A stretch of DNA of 64,000 bases from Arcticibacter sp041902385. Its GTDB lineage: Bacteria > Bacteroidota > Bacteroidia > Sphingobacteriales > Sphingobacteriaceae. The stretch spans positions 1,178,001 through 1,242,000 of the forward strand of contig NZ_CP169244.1 in the NCBI RefSeq assembly GCF_041902385.1. Reading direction: 5' to 3'. The position numbers were made by a program, and so were the translations under genes. A model generated the notes under the pieces. The model saw only the letters and a list, made by a program, of their open reading frames with translations. It made no database searches and had not been told where the DNA came from. Shown here piece after piece: positions 54,604 through 61,762 of the stretch (position 1 is the first letter of the stretch; every line of letters begins with the position of its first letter).

Positions 54604-55695
54604 CTATTTAGCCGCTCCGGGCAAGGCGATTCCTTTATTGCCGGGCGTACGGCTGATTTTTATTTTATTATCGGCATACCAGTTCATAAAGGCATCCCAC
54701 TTCTCACGGTTCCCAGACAGCCATTGCCTGAAGTCGTTTTCATCTCCTTTAAGCAGGAGCCAATGGTTATAGGCTTCCATATGCCCGGCATCGAGCACCT
54801 GTTTCTGGTATTGAAAGAGGACGTTTGGATCTTCCGCGGCGAACTGACTTGCCCAGTATTCCTTAACGAACCTTGTTCTGATGCGGCTAAGCGAATTGAC
54901 ATTCACGTCGCGCTCTCCTATGATTGCCTTACTCAGGAGAGGTTCGTACACGCCCACCCCGAAAGGAAGCTTCACCTTACCCCGGGCCAGAGAGGCAGGA
55001 TCAATAACTCCGTTTTTGCTGAAGGACACAGAAAATGTAGAGTCGGAACTGAACTTAATCTCGCTTCTGTAGGTATCATACAAGAGCTTACTGATCTCCT
55101 CGGTTCGCTTTGTGTCCCTCTCGAGGTTCATAAAGGTCTCGCCGTAGATCATTCCCCACACCTCCTCCACCGATCCGCAGTATATCTTTGCAGCCCAATA
55201 GTAATTTGAGGGGAATGCGGGAGCTTGCTCAATGCCCTTCTCGTAATAAGGCAATGCCCTGGTGTAGCGTTTCTGCATCAGCTCCATGTTTCCCCGCTCC
55301 AGGTATAGCTCGCCTGCATTGGGAAATTTCTTTATTCCCTGCTCATATACAGCGATTGCATTTTCAGCATCGCCTGACAGATCATAAGCATTTCCAAGCA
55401 GCTGATAAACCCGTCCGAAGCAGTCCTTATGTTTTAGCAAAGGCTGAAGGGCAGCAATAGCAGCTTTATAATCCTTACTCAGGTAATAAGCATAAGCCGT
55501 TTCATAGGGATAGGTAATGTTGGCGGGATCAAGCCGGCGACTCTCTTTCAGCAAGACCAAAGCCTCCTCTATCTTGCCATTATCCATCAGCTCTACCGCT
55601 GACCGGCCTTTCTCTTCAGCAGTTTCCTTAGCAGACTGCCCGTAGGATACGGAAGTCAGGACGCATGAGACTAAAAAACAGAGGAGGGTCTTCAT
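54604..55695 (-). CDS. TPR-repeat secreted protein
   Basis: A 363-residue protein from ATG 55695 (MKTLLCFLVSCVLTSVSYGQ signal). Residues 25-180 form four to five TPR repeats (AVELMDNGKIEEALVLLKES, YETAYAYYLSKDYKAAIAAL, NAYDLSGDAENAIAVYEQGI and GNMELMQKRYTRALPYYEKG). The C-terminal half has no repeats (FSVSFSKNGVIDPASLARGK, then RTRFVKEYWASQ). The function is unknown; it is probably a periplasmic scaffold. It lies alone between two minus-strand genes. Confidence 0.82.
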   Translation of the reverse strand: MKTLLCFLVSCVLTSVSYGQSAKETAEEKGRSAVELMDNGKIEEALVLLKESRRLDPANITYPYETAYAYYLSKDYKAAIAALQPLLKHKDCFGRVYQLLGNAYDLSGDAENAIAVYEQGIKKFPNAGELYLERGNMELMQKRYTRALPYYEKGIEQAPAFPSNYYWAAKIYCGSVEEVWGMIYGETFMNLERDTKRTEEISKLLYDTYRSEIKFSSDSTFSVSFSKNGVIDPASLARGKVKLPFGVGVYEPLLSKAIIGERDVNVNSLSRIRTRFVKEYWASQFAAEDPNVLFQYQKQVLDAGHMEAYNHWLLLKGDENDFRQWLSGNREKWDAFMNWYADNKIKISRTPGNKGIALPGAAK

Positions 55696-55735
55696 AACCG
55701 TTGGCTTGAGTAAAGATAAAAAAGAGTCGAAAAAC

Positions 55736-56728
55736 TCAGCTTTCTTTAAAGACTTTACGGAGAAAGGCAGTGATATAATCGACTGTAGGAGTAAACCAGG
55801 GCTCAAATAAGCAGAAGCCATGAGGAGAGTCGGGGAAAGAACGAACCTCTGAATAGGTACCGCAAGAATCAAGCACCTTCCTGAAGTCATCTCTTCCGGC
55901 ATGCATGCGATCTACCGAACTGTTGATGAACAGGAAGGGAGGCGTATCTTTTCCGACGTGGGTCAATGGCGAAGCTTCTTTCCACAGAGCGGGGTTCTCT
56001 TTCTTCTTGTAGCCGAACCAGTACGTTCCTGCAGAAATGGATTTTGTATCGTCGCCTTCTCCCGATTCGGGATGCACGAAGGAAAGTGTACCGTCAATAT
56101 CTACCACCGCCTGAACGTCGCTGGCTACCCTCTGCTTGCATCCGTCTCCCTCAAATTCTGCTTTCTTGTTGGTAGCCCCGATAAAGGACGCAAGCTCGCC
56201 GCCGGCAGAGAAGCCTAAAGTGACAATTCTGGAGGAGTCGGCGTTAAACTTCGCCGCGTTGGCGCGCACCCATCGCACGGCCGATTTCAGGTCGTGTACT
56301 GCTGCAGGGTAAAGCGCATCGGTTGAAAGACGGTACTGCACTGTAAAACAGGCGTACCCGTTGGCGGCCAGGCGCTGAGCAAGGGGAATATGCTGGGTGC
56401 GGCTTCCGCTCCTCCAGCCGCCACCATGAATGATCAGGATAGCCGGAACGCCTCGCTTGCTTTTCATCGCAGGATAAAATGCATCCAGACAGAGCTTGTG
56501 TTTGTTCACCTGGCAATAGAGCAGATTCCTCTTTTCCTTAACACCCTCCATCTTCTTTTCTTCAACCACCTGTATGTTTGGATATTTTTTCCTGGTGGAC
56601 CGGTAAGCGCTTGCTGTCGAATAGCTCGTGTCGGGCTTACCGGTAAGACCTGTTAACATCTGGGCTTCGCTACCCGAGGCCAGGAAAAGCAGGAAAAGAA
56701 AAAACAAAGGCTTTCTCATCAAAATCAT
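55736..56728 (-). CDS. alpha/beta-hydrolase esterase (BD-FAE/lipase type)
   Basis: A protein of about 330 residues with a signal peptide. The oxyanion loop is HGGGWRSGS, the nucleophile elbow is LGFSAGGELAS, Asp lies in the FLFINSSVDRMH strand, and the catalytic His is in DSPHGFC. CVNHKHKLC-like paired cysteines are absent, so this is a plain family member. It resembles carbohydrate esterases and feruloyl esterases acting in the periplasm. The start is ATG 56728 or 56719; a TTG at 56743 lies inside the -7 promoter element. Confidence 0.85.
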   Translation of the reverse strand: MILMRKPLFFLFLLFLASGSEAQMLTGLTGKPDTSYSTASAYRSTRKKYPNIQVVEEKKMEGVKEKRNLLYCQVNKHKLCLDAFYPAMKSKRGVPAILIIHGGGWRSGSRTQHIPLAQRLAANGYACFTVQYRLSTDALYPAAVHDLKSAVRWVRANAAKFNADSSRIVTLGFSAGGELASFIGATNKKAEFEGDGCKQRVASDVQAVVDIDGTLSFVHPESGEGDDTKSISAGTYWFGYKKKENPALWKEASPLTHVGKDTPPFLFINSSVDRMHAGRDDFRKVLDSCGTYSEVRSFPDSPHGFCLFEPWFTPTVDYITAFLRKVFKES

Positions 56729-56740
56729 ATTATAAGACGT

Positions 56741-56748
56741 CAAAGATA
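56741..56748 (-). promoter_or_regulatory. candidate promoter of the esterase gene, very short leader
   Basis: The minus strand reads TATCTTTG from 56748 to 56741, an exact TAnnTTTG match. The first ATG is 12 nt further on (56728), so the mRNA leader would be about 6 nt or less. The -33 element is not clear. The rest of 56749-57120 has no supported gene. Confidence 0.4.
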
Positions 56749-57120
56749 AGAGTTCTCTACGCTCACTACGCGCCTAATTAAGCATATTGATGTGTAAGCA
56801 ACCATCTTTCCATACACATTACAACTCAGGGCAGTATCGGAACATACCAGGGATTTCATCCAGGCCTGTCAGGTAATTGCTGAAGAAGAGGGAATATCAG
56901 ATAAAGAGCAGCTGCTTCTGGAGACCAAATAGCTTACTGCCGGACTGGGATGCGTCTGTCCTTATTATACCACGTGAACGAATGATCGGCTATTCTTAGG
57001 TTCTTTATAAGATTGGCACATTAGACAAGGTAGAGGTATTGTATGGGTTCCGCTCACTATTAGAACCGCATATAAATGCTACACAGAAGAGAATAAATCC
57101 CCTTCTGTGTGCAGTTTCCG

Positions 57121-57531
57121 TTATACTAGTTTTGCCTCAGATGTAATTTCGGTATTCAAAAGTTTTGAAATAGGGCAGTTTTGCTCTGCATCTTTCACCG
57201 CCTCCTGAAACTGGTCTTCGCTGATTTGCGGAACCTTACCTTCAACAACAAGATGAGAACCCGTAATGGCACCATTCTCAAACGTGATCTTACATGTGGT
57301 AGTGAGCTCGTCGGCAGTGAAACCCTTTTCGTTCAGGACAAAGCTAAGCTTCATTGTAAAACAGCCTGCGTGGGCCGCAGCGACAAGCTCTTCGGGGTTT
57401 GTTCCTACCCCTTCGGCGAAACGGGTGTTAAAAGAATACTGCGTGTTACTAAGCACAGTACTCTGGGTACTTAAATGACCGTTACCTTCCTTACCGGAGC
57501 CGGTCCAGACAGCAGTTGCATTTCTAATCAT
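57121..57531 (-). CDS. osmC: OsmC-family peroxidase
   Basis: A 136-residue OsmC protein, a thiol peroxidase that reduces organic hydroperoxides. The two redox cysteines are Cys57 (AAAHAGCFTM) and Cys119 (EQNCPISKL), and FAEGVGTNPEELVAAAHA is the family helix. The length is typical of the OsmC subgroup. It is divergent from the SemiSWEET gene across 100 bp. Confidence 0.93.
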   Translation of the reverse strand: MIRNATAVWTGSGKEGNGHLSTQSTVLSNTQYSFNTRFAEGVGTNPEELVAAAHAGCFTMKLSFVLNEKGFTADELTTTCKITFENGAITGSHLVVEGKVPQISEDQFQEAVKDAEQNCPISKLLNTEITSEAKLV

Positions 57532-57631
57532 AGTTTCTTTGTTTTTAGGATTCAGGAGGATTTTTCTCCAACGTTAAACTGTTTTAAAACAAAGGAGCAC
57601 CGCTTTAGTTTTCAAGGAACTACCCACAACT

Positions 57632-57898
57632 ATGAAAGACACTAACGAAATTATTGGCCTGATTGCAGGGGTCTTTACCTCCTCAGCACTTGTACCCCAA
57701 CTGGTCACGACAATAAGAAAAAAGAAAGCGCAGGACATGTCTGCCCTACTATTCCTGGTAATGTTAACGGGAAATGCACTATGGACCTATTATGGGATAC
57801 AAAAGAGCGACTTTCCGATTATTGCAACCAACATATTTTCCGTTTTGTTAAATACAATTATGCTTTTTCTTAAGTTTAAGTACAGAAAGAACAAATAA
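57632..57898 (+). CDS. SemiSWEET sugar transporter
   Basis: An 88-residue, three-helix protein with the PQ-loop motif (SALVPQLVTTIRKKKAQDMS, Pro22-Gln23) and the third-helix segment NALWTYYGIQKSDFPIIATN. Bacterial SemiSWEETs dimerise to move sugars such as glucose or sucrose by facilitated diffusion. It stands alone. The following stretch 57899-58058 is A-rich and has no gene. Confidence 0.92.
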   Translation: MKDTNEIIGLIAGVFTSSALVPQLVTTIRKKKAQDMSALLFLVMLTGNALWTYYGIQKSDFPIIATNIFSVLLNTIMLFLKFKYRKNK

Positions 57899-58034
57899 AG
57901 TCAATAACTGCCGAAAAAGACATCAAATAAAACATCAAAAACACCCGCAAACCAAACAAACACCGATCACAAAAGGAACAAAACTGCAAAAAGCCAAAGA
58001 AAAGACCGAAAGAACTAAAAAAATTGCAAAAATA

Positions 58035-58066
58035 TTTGAATATAAGTGCGAGTTATATTATTTTTG
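58035..58066 (+). promoter_or_regulatory. promoter of the tRNA-like RNA
   Basis: TTTG (58035-58038), a 20-nt spacer and TATTTTTG (58059-58066), an exact match to the Bacteroidota promoter. Transcription should begin near 58072, 5 nt before the tRNA-like fold. Confidence 0.55.
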
Positions 58067-58076
58067 CTATATCAAA

Positions 58077-58140
58077 ACACAGAAAGATCAAATAACGATC
58101 TGAACAACTAAAGACGAAGGTTCGAATCCTTCTTCTGTGT
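58077..58140 (+). tRNA. tRNA-like RNA lacking an anticodon arm (degenerate tRNA)
   Basis: ACACAGAA (58077-58084) pairs perfectly with TTCTGTGT (58133-58140). GAAGG-TTCGAAT-CCTTC (58116-58132) is a perfect T-arm directly joined to the acceptor 3' strand. AGATC/GATCT (58085-58089 with 58097-58101) forms a D-like hairpin. Only 14 nt (58102-58115) remain where an anticodon arm and variable loop should be, so it cannot be a working tRNA. It is about 10 nt shorter than normal. It has its own promoter and a terminator at 58178. It could be a decayed tRNA at an integration scar or a small RNA with a tRNA-like end. Confidence 0.45.
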
Positions 58141-58177
58141 CCCTTTCAATAATTTAGGTTTATAATTGGTTAGTTTG

Positions 58178-58204
58178 AGCTCCTGCCCATCAGGAGCTTT
58201 TTTA
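58178..58204 (+). terminator. terminator after the tRNA-like RNA
   Basis: AGCTCCTG pairs with CAGGAGCT around a 5-nt loop (CCCAT), followed by TTTTTT. This would end a transcript of about 130 nt begun near 58072. Confidence 0.8.
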
Positions 58205-58690
58205 TTGCCGCATCTCCCTCACGGTCAGCTCGATATTAAAAAGCAGCTCTTCCAAGGCCTGCTGGCTTATCTTATTTACTGACACAAAAAGGATCCTCTA
58301 TGCGCATTGAAATGCTGATTGATACACTTTGTGATACACATGGAAAACCGCCATAGCACCTTAATTTTCAATTTCTGCATGCGCTTTTATTGTAAGAAAG
58401 CAATGAAATTTCATGAGGTCGATTTCCCTCTCAACCCTGATTGTCGTAGGCACGCTATGTTGAAAAGAAGCTCACGAACAATGGTTTGTCTATTTCTATT
58501 ATTATCAAGATGGTAGAAGGCGACATACCATATTCCAAAGGACCGAACGAAGGCAAACTATTTGCAAAAGAAGAACATATGAAACCAGCATAGCGGACAA
58601 TGGCTTCAACGGCCGATTGAATGCTGACAGGCCGGTCTTAAAACACGGAAATCGAACGCTCCTTCGGACCCGAAAGGGCACATTAAAAAA
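58205..58690. pseudogene. remnants of mobile-element genes, including an integrase-like fragment
   Basis: On the plus strand (about 58455-58560, frame opened after a stop) the translation reads KEAHEQWFVYFYYYQDGRR, which resembles the N-terminal arm-binding region of Bacteroidota tyrosine integrases. It breaks down after about 30 residues. On the minus strand a short C-terminal piece (ISQQALEELLFNIELTVREM) ends at 58202. No complete gene is present. The position just after a tRNA-like sequence fits an old integration site. Confidence 0.35.
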
Positions 58691-58762
58691 AGTAAGTTTT
58701 TTTCAAAAAAAATAAAACTATCTCTATAGCAATGTGTTAACATCTTATTAAACAGATGGATT

Positions 58763-58942
58763 ATGAGAAGCATGTATCAAACCCCCGAACAACCTTTAAT
58801 GAAGATGCTACCAGACAGTCTTGGCGGACGCAACCCCCAGGTGTCGTACTCTCAGCAAGGAGACTGGTTTAAGAGTGAAAAACCAGCAAATAAAAAGAAC
58901 GCAAGCGCAAAACGATATAACCGAAAGAGTCTCGGTCACTGA
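58763..58942 (+). CDS. small protein of 59 residues, unknown
   Basis: ATG 58763 opens MRSMYQTPEQPLMKMLPDSL and ends KRYNRKSLGH before TGA 58940-58942. It is polar, basic towards the end (NKKNASAKRYNRK), with no signal peptide or membrane helix. A very strong terminator follows 42 bp later, which supports a transcribed unit. I do not recognise it. The upstream 58700-58750 is extremely AT-rich. Confidence 0.4.
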   Translation: MRSMYQTPEQPLMKMLPDSLGGRNPQVSYSQQGDWFKSEKPANKKNASAKRYNRKSLGH

Positions 58943-58983
58943 TACTTTTACTTTTCGATAACTACACTGCCTTAAAACACATT

Positions 58984-59019
58984 GGGGACTTGAAGCGTAC
59001 TTCAAGTCCCCATATTTTT
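58984..59019 (+). terminator. strong terminator hairpin
   Basis: GGGGACTTGAA (58984-58994) pairs with TTCAAGTCCCC (59001-59011) around a 6-nt loop, followed by ATATTTTT. Confidence 0.8.
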
Positions 59020-59104
59020 GCCCCTGCCCTGATAATATTCGCGGCCCTTAACTATCGGGCCGACCATTCCTTACTGATAGCAGAATCCGGAACATTTGGT
59101 TTGC

Positions 59105-60322
59105 TTATTTGTAATAGCCAGACCGGAACTTCAGCACATAACTCTCATTTTCAAGAGCGCCCTTCCACTGCTTAATTAAGTGCTTGTATGCCTCGCCCAC
59201 TGGCCGGATTTTACGGTCAAGGTCATACAGGCCGAGCGCATTAACACGCCCTGCATCGTTCCGCAAAGCCGAATCCCAGTCAACCTGATCAGTAAGACTA
59301 TACCAGGTAAAGCCGTAAATGGGAATACCGTCTCTTTTTAACCTTCTCACATTCGCCCATTGCGTCTGAAGCCAGCGGACCGAGTTCGGTTCGGCAATAT
59401 TCGTTTCAGTATGCATGATCGGAAGCTTGTAGCGGGTGTAATACTGGTGAGTGATGACATAGTAGCCGAAGATTTCGCCTGCAGCAGAGGTTCTGCCGTC
59501 TTCGTGAACCATATGTTCATTAGTGACGTAATAATCATTACCCATCACGCAATTCCCTTTTATCACATTACTTTCGAACCACTGATACTCCTTTTTGGTC
59601 ATTCCGTTCTCAAGCAGGTATTCGTACATCACAACACTGATCGGATAGCCATAACTGAGGTCAAGAGAAAGAAAACGCCGCTGATTTAAAAAAGTAGCCA
59701 GCGGATCACAATCAGGAGTTTCGGGATGAAAATACTCCGATGACTCGCTCTGGATAAATACCGCGTCCGGCTGAACCTTTAAAATAGCGTTCATGGCCAG
59801 TACGTTTGCCTTACACATATTCTTCAGCGCAGTAACAAAGGAACGGTCGTCCGACTTGCATTCGTTCCACCAACCGTACTGTCCCGAAAAGGCTGCGGCA
59901 ACAAAGATTTCGTTTATAGGAGTATAAAGCTGAATGTAAGGATATCGCTGGGCAAACGCAAAGGCATACTCTTCAAAAAATGCAGGAAAATCTTCGTTTT
60001 GAAAGTCTCCCAGCCAGTCAGGAACTCCAAAATGACAGAGGTCTACAATAGGCTCGATATTGAGCTCCCTCATATAATTGAACGTTTCATCTGTGAAACT
60101 CCAATCGTACTGCCCGGGGCCAAGATGTGTTTTATAATAGGGAGGCCCATACCTCAGGAATTCAATTCCCATTTCTTTAACGAGGTGGAAATCTTCTTTC
60201 CAGTACTTATAATGGCCACACTTCTCCATTTCGTCCACGCGCTTCCGGGTACCGTCAGGAAGAGTGATCATAGGATAACTATTCTCAATCCCGGTGGCGA
60301 ACATAAATTTATTCTTGTCCAT
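59105..60322 (-). CDS. GH1-like glycoside hydrolase
   Basis: A 405-residue protein from ATG 60322 (MDKNKFMFATGIENSYP), cytoplasmic, with the GH1 TIM-barrel pattern. The acid/base Glu138 lies in YTPINEIF and the nucleophile Glu306 in MHTETNIAEP. The C-terminal YGFTWYSLTDQVDWDSAL matches the GH1 WSL-type aglycone strand. It is a diverged member with an unknown substrate. It is divergent from the glycosyltransferase gene at 60512 and is similar in fold to the N-terminal half of the fusion protein at 61763, so the three genes form a sugar-metabolism group. Confidence 0.87.
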   Translation of the reverse strand: MDKNKFMFATGIENSYPMITLPDGTRKRVDEMEKCGHYKYWKEDFHLVKEMGIEFLRYGPPYYKTHLGPGQYDWSFTDETFNYMRELNIEPIVDLCHFGVPDWLGDFQNEDFPAFFEEYAFAFAQRYPYIQLYTPINEIFVAAAFSGQYGWWNECKSDDRSFVTALKNMCKANVLAMNAILKVQPDAVFIQSESSEYFHPETPDCDPLATFLNQRRFLSLDLSYGYPISVVMYEYLLENGMTKKEYQWFESNVIKGNCVMGNDYYVTNEHMVHEDGRTSAAGEIFGYYVITHQYYTRYKLPIMHTETNIAEPNSVRWLQTQWANVRRLKRDGIPIYGFTWYSLTDQVDWDSALRNDAGRVNALGLYDLDRKIRPVGEAYKHLIKQWKGALENESYVLKFRSGYYK

Positions 60323-60511
60323 AGGCAGATAGTAGATTGATATCAAAGTACGTACAAGCAAGAACCCTTAAAGTTTGGATTTAACGACATTGTTGTACCG
60401 AAGGACACGGCAAAAGTCTGACCTTCAGAATCTATAAACTTTTAGGACATTTTTTTCTGTAAAACAAAAAGGCGCACCGGAATGTAATATTATTACTTCT
60501 ATGTTAAGACT

Positions 60512-61660
60512 ATGAAAAATATTACGCATGCCTTACCCCCGAATTTGATGTGCTTTTCGCACCTGCGCTGGGACTTCGTTTTTCAGCGCCCTCAACATCT
60601 GCTCACACGCATCTCTGAGTGCAGTACCGTGTATTTTATGGAAGAGCCAATCTTCGATTCAAAACACGAAGCCTACCTGACCTTCTCGAAAAGGTTAAGT
60701 AACTTATGGTTGTGTGTACCGCATTTGCCCGAAGGGTTAGACAAACACCAAACCAACACACTGCTCACCCAGTTACTGGATAAGTACTTCCAGAATAAAG
60801 ACCTTGACGATTTTGCCTTCTGGTATTATACACCCATGGCGCTCCAGTTTTCGGAGAAATACACCCCTAAAATGACTATCTATGATTGCATGGATGAACT
60901 CTCAGCATTTAAGTTTGCACCAAAAGAGCTAACTCATCTCGAGAAGAAGCTGATGCAGGCGGCAGACGTCGTGTTTACAGGAGGTCACTCCTTGTACGAA
61001 GCTAAAAAACACCAGCATCCTAACATCTATCCGTTTCCGAGCAGCATAGATAAAGCCCACTTCGAAAAAGCAAGAAAAGCGAAAGTAGAGCCGGCAGATC
61101 AGTCCGGCATTCAGGGACCCAAAATAGGCTTCTACGGCGTGATCGATGAGCGATTCGACATCGGCATGATTAAAGACATCGCGGAAGCCAGACCAGACTG
61201 GCAGCTCATCCTCATCGGGCCTGTTGCCAAGATTGATAAAAGCACCCTTCCGGTCCTTCCGAACATCCACTATCTGGGACAGAAGACCTACCAGGAACTG
61301 ACGAATTATCTCTCCGGCTGGGATTTGGCACTCATTCCCTTCCTGCTGAACGAGTCAACAAGATTTATAAGCCCTACCAAGACGCCTGAGTATCTTGCTG
61401 CGGGGATTCCGGTTGTATCAACGCCGATCAGAGACGTAGTGAATCCTTACGGAAAGAACAATCTCGTATCCATCGCTGCTGACTCCGCTTCGTTTATTGC
61501 GGCCATAGACAGATCTCTGGCTATGAAAGACCGTAAGCAGTGGCTGGATCGCGTTGACGCCTTCCTGGCTAAAAATTCCTGGGATATTACCTGCTCAGCC
61601 ATGGTGAAGCTGATGTCTGACGCAGCGAAAACAAAAAGCAAGATCTCTATCGCGAGCTGA
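60512..61660 (+). CDS. glycosyltransferase, GT-B type (GT1/GT4-like)
   Basis: A 382-residue protein opening LMCFSHLRWDFVFQRPQHLL, a pattern typical of glycosyltransferases found beside or fused to UDP-galactopyranose mutase. The C-terminal half has IGFYGVIDERFDIGMIKDIA, then LPNIHYLGQKTYQELTNYL and the donor-binding region FISPTKTPEYLAAGIPVVST with the Glu of the EX7E-like motif. It probably transfers a sugar in exopolysaccharide or glycolipid assembly. It is followed after 102 bp by the GH1-RmlD fusion gene on the same strand. Confidence 0.88.
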   Translation: MKNITHALPPNLMCFSHLRWDFVFQRPQHLLTRISECSTVYFMEEPIFDSKHEAYLTFSKRLSNLWLCVPHLPEGLDKHQTNTLLTQLLDKYFQNKDLDDFAFWYYTPMALQFSEKYTPKMTIYDCMDELSAFKFAPKELTHLEKKLMQAADVVFTGGHSLYEAKKHQHPNIYPFPSSIDKAHFEKARKAKVEPADQSGIQGPKIGFYGVIDERFDIGMIKDIAEARPDWQLILIGPVAKIDKSTLPVLPNIHYLGQKTYQELTNYLSGWDLALIPFLLNESTRFISPTKTPEYLAAGIPVVSTPIRDVVNPYGKNNLVSIAADSASFIAAIDRSLAMKDRKQWLDRVDAFLAKNSWDITCSAMVKLMSDAAKTKSKISIAS

Positions 61661-61762
61661 AAGCCTTACTTCTCATCAACCAACGAGACGGTTACCGGGT
61701 ATGCTTATATCTGGTAACTGTTCATAACCAATTTTACCAATTTCACCCTTTATTATTACATC

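Noticed and set aside
56750..57120. Possible small gene in the 370-bp gap before osmC
   Set aside because: A short piece near 56855-56930 (VIAEEEGISDKEQLLLETK) looks like a gene end, but there is no start, no family match and stops break it upstream.
58077..58140. Part of a tmRNA
   Set aside because: The acceptor halves are only about 64 nt apart, there is no tag reading frame, and the acceptor lacks the G-rich start and G-U pair expected of tmRNA.
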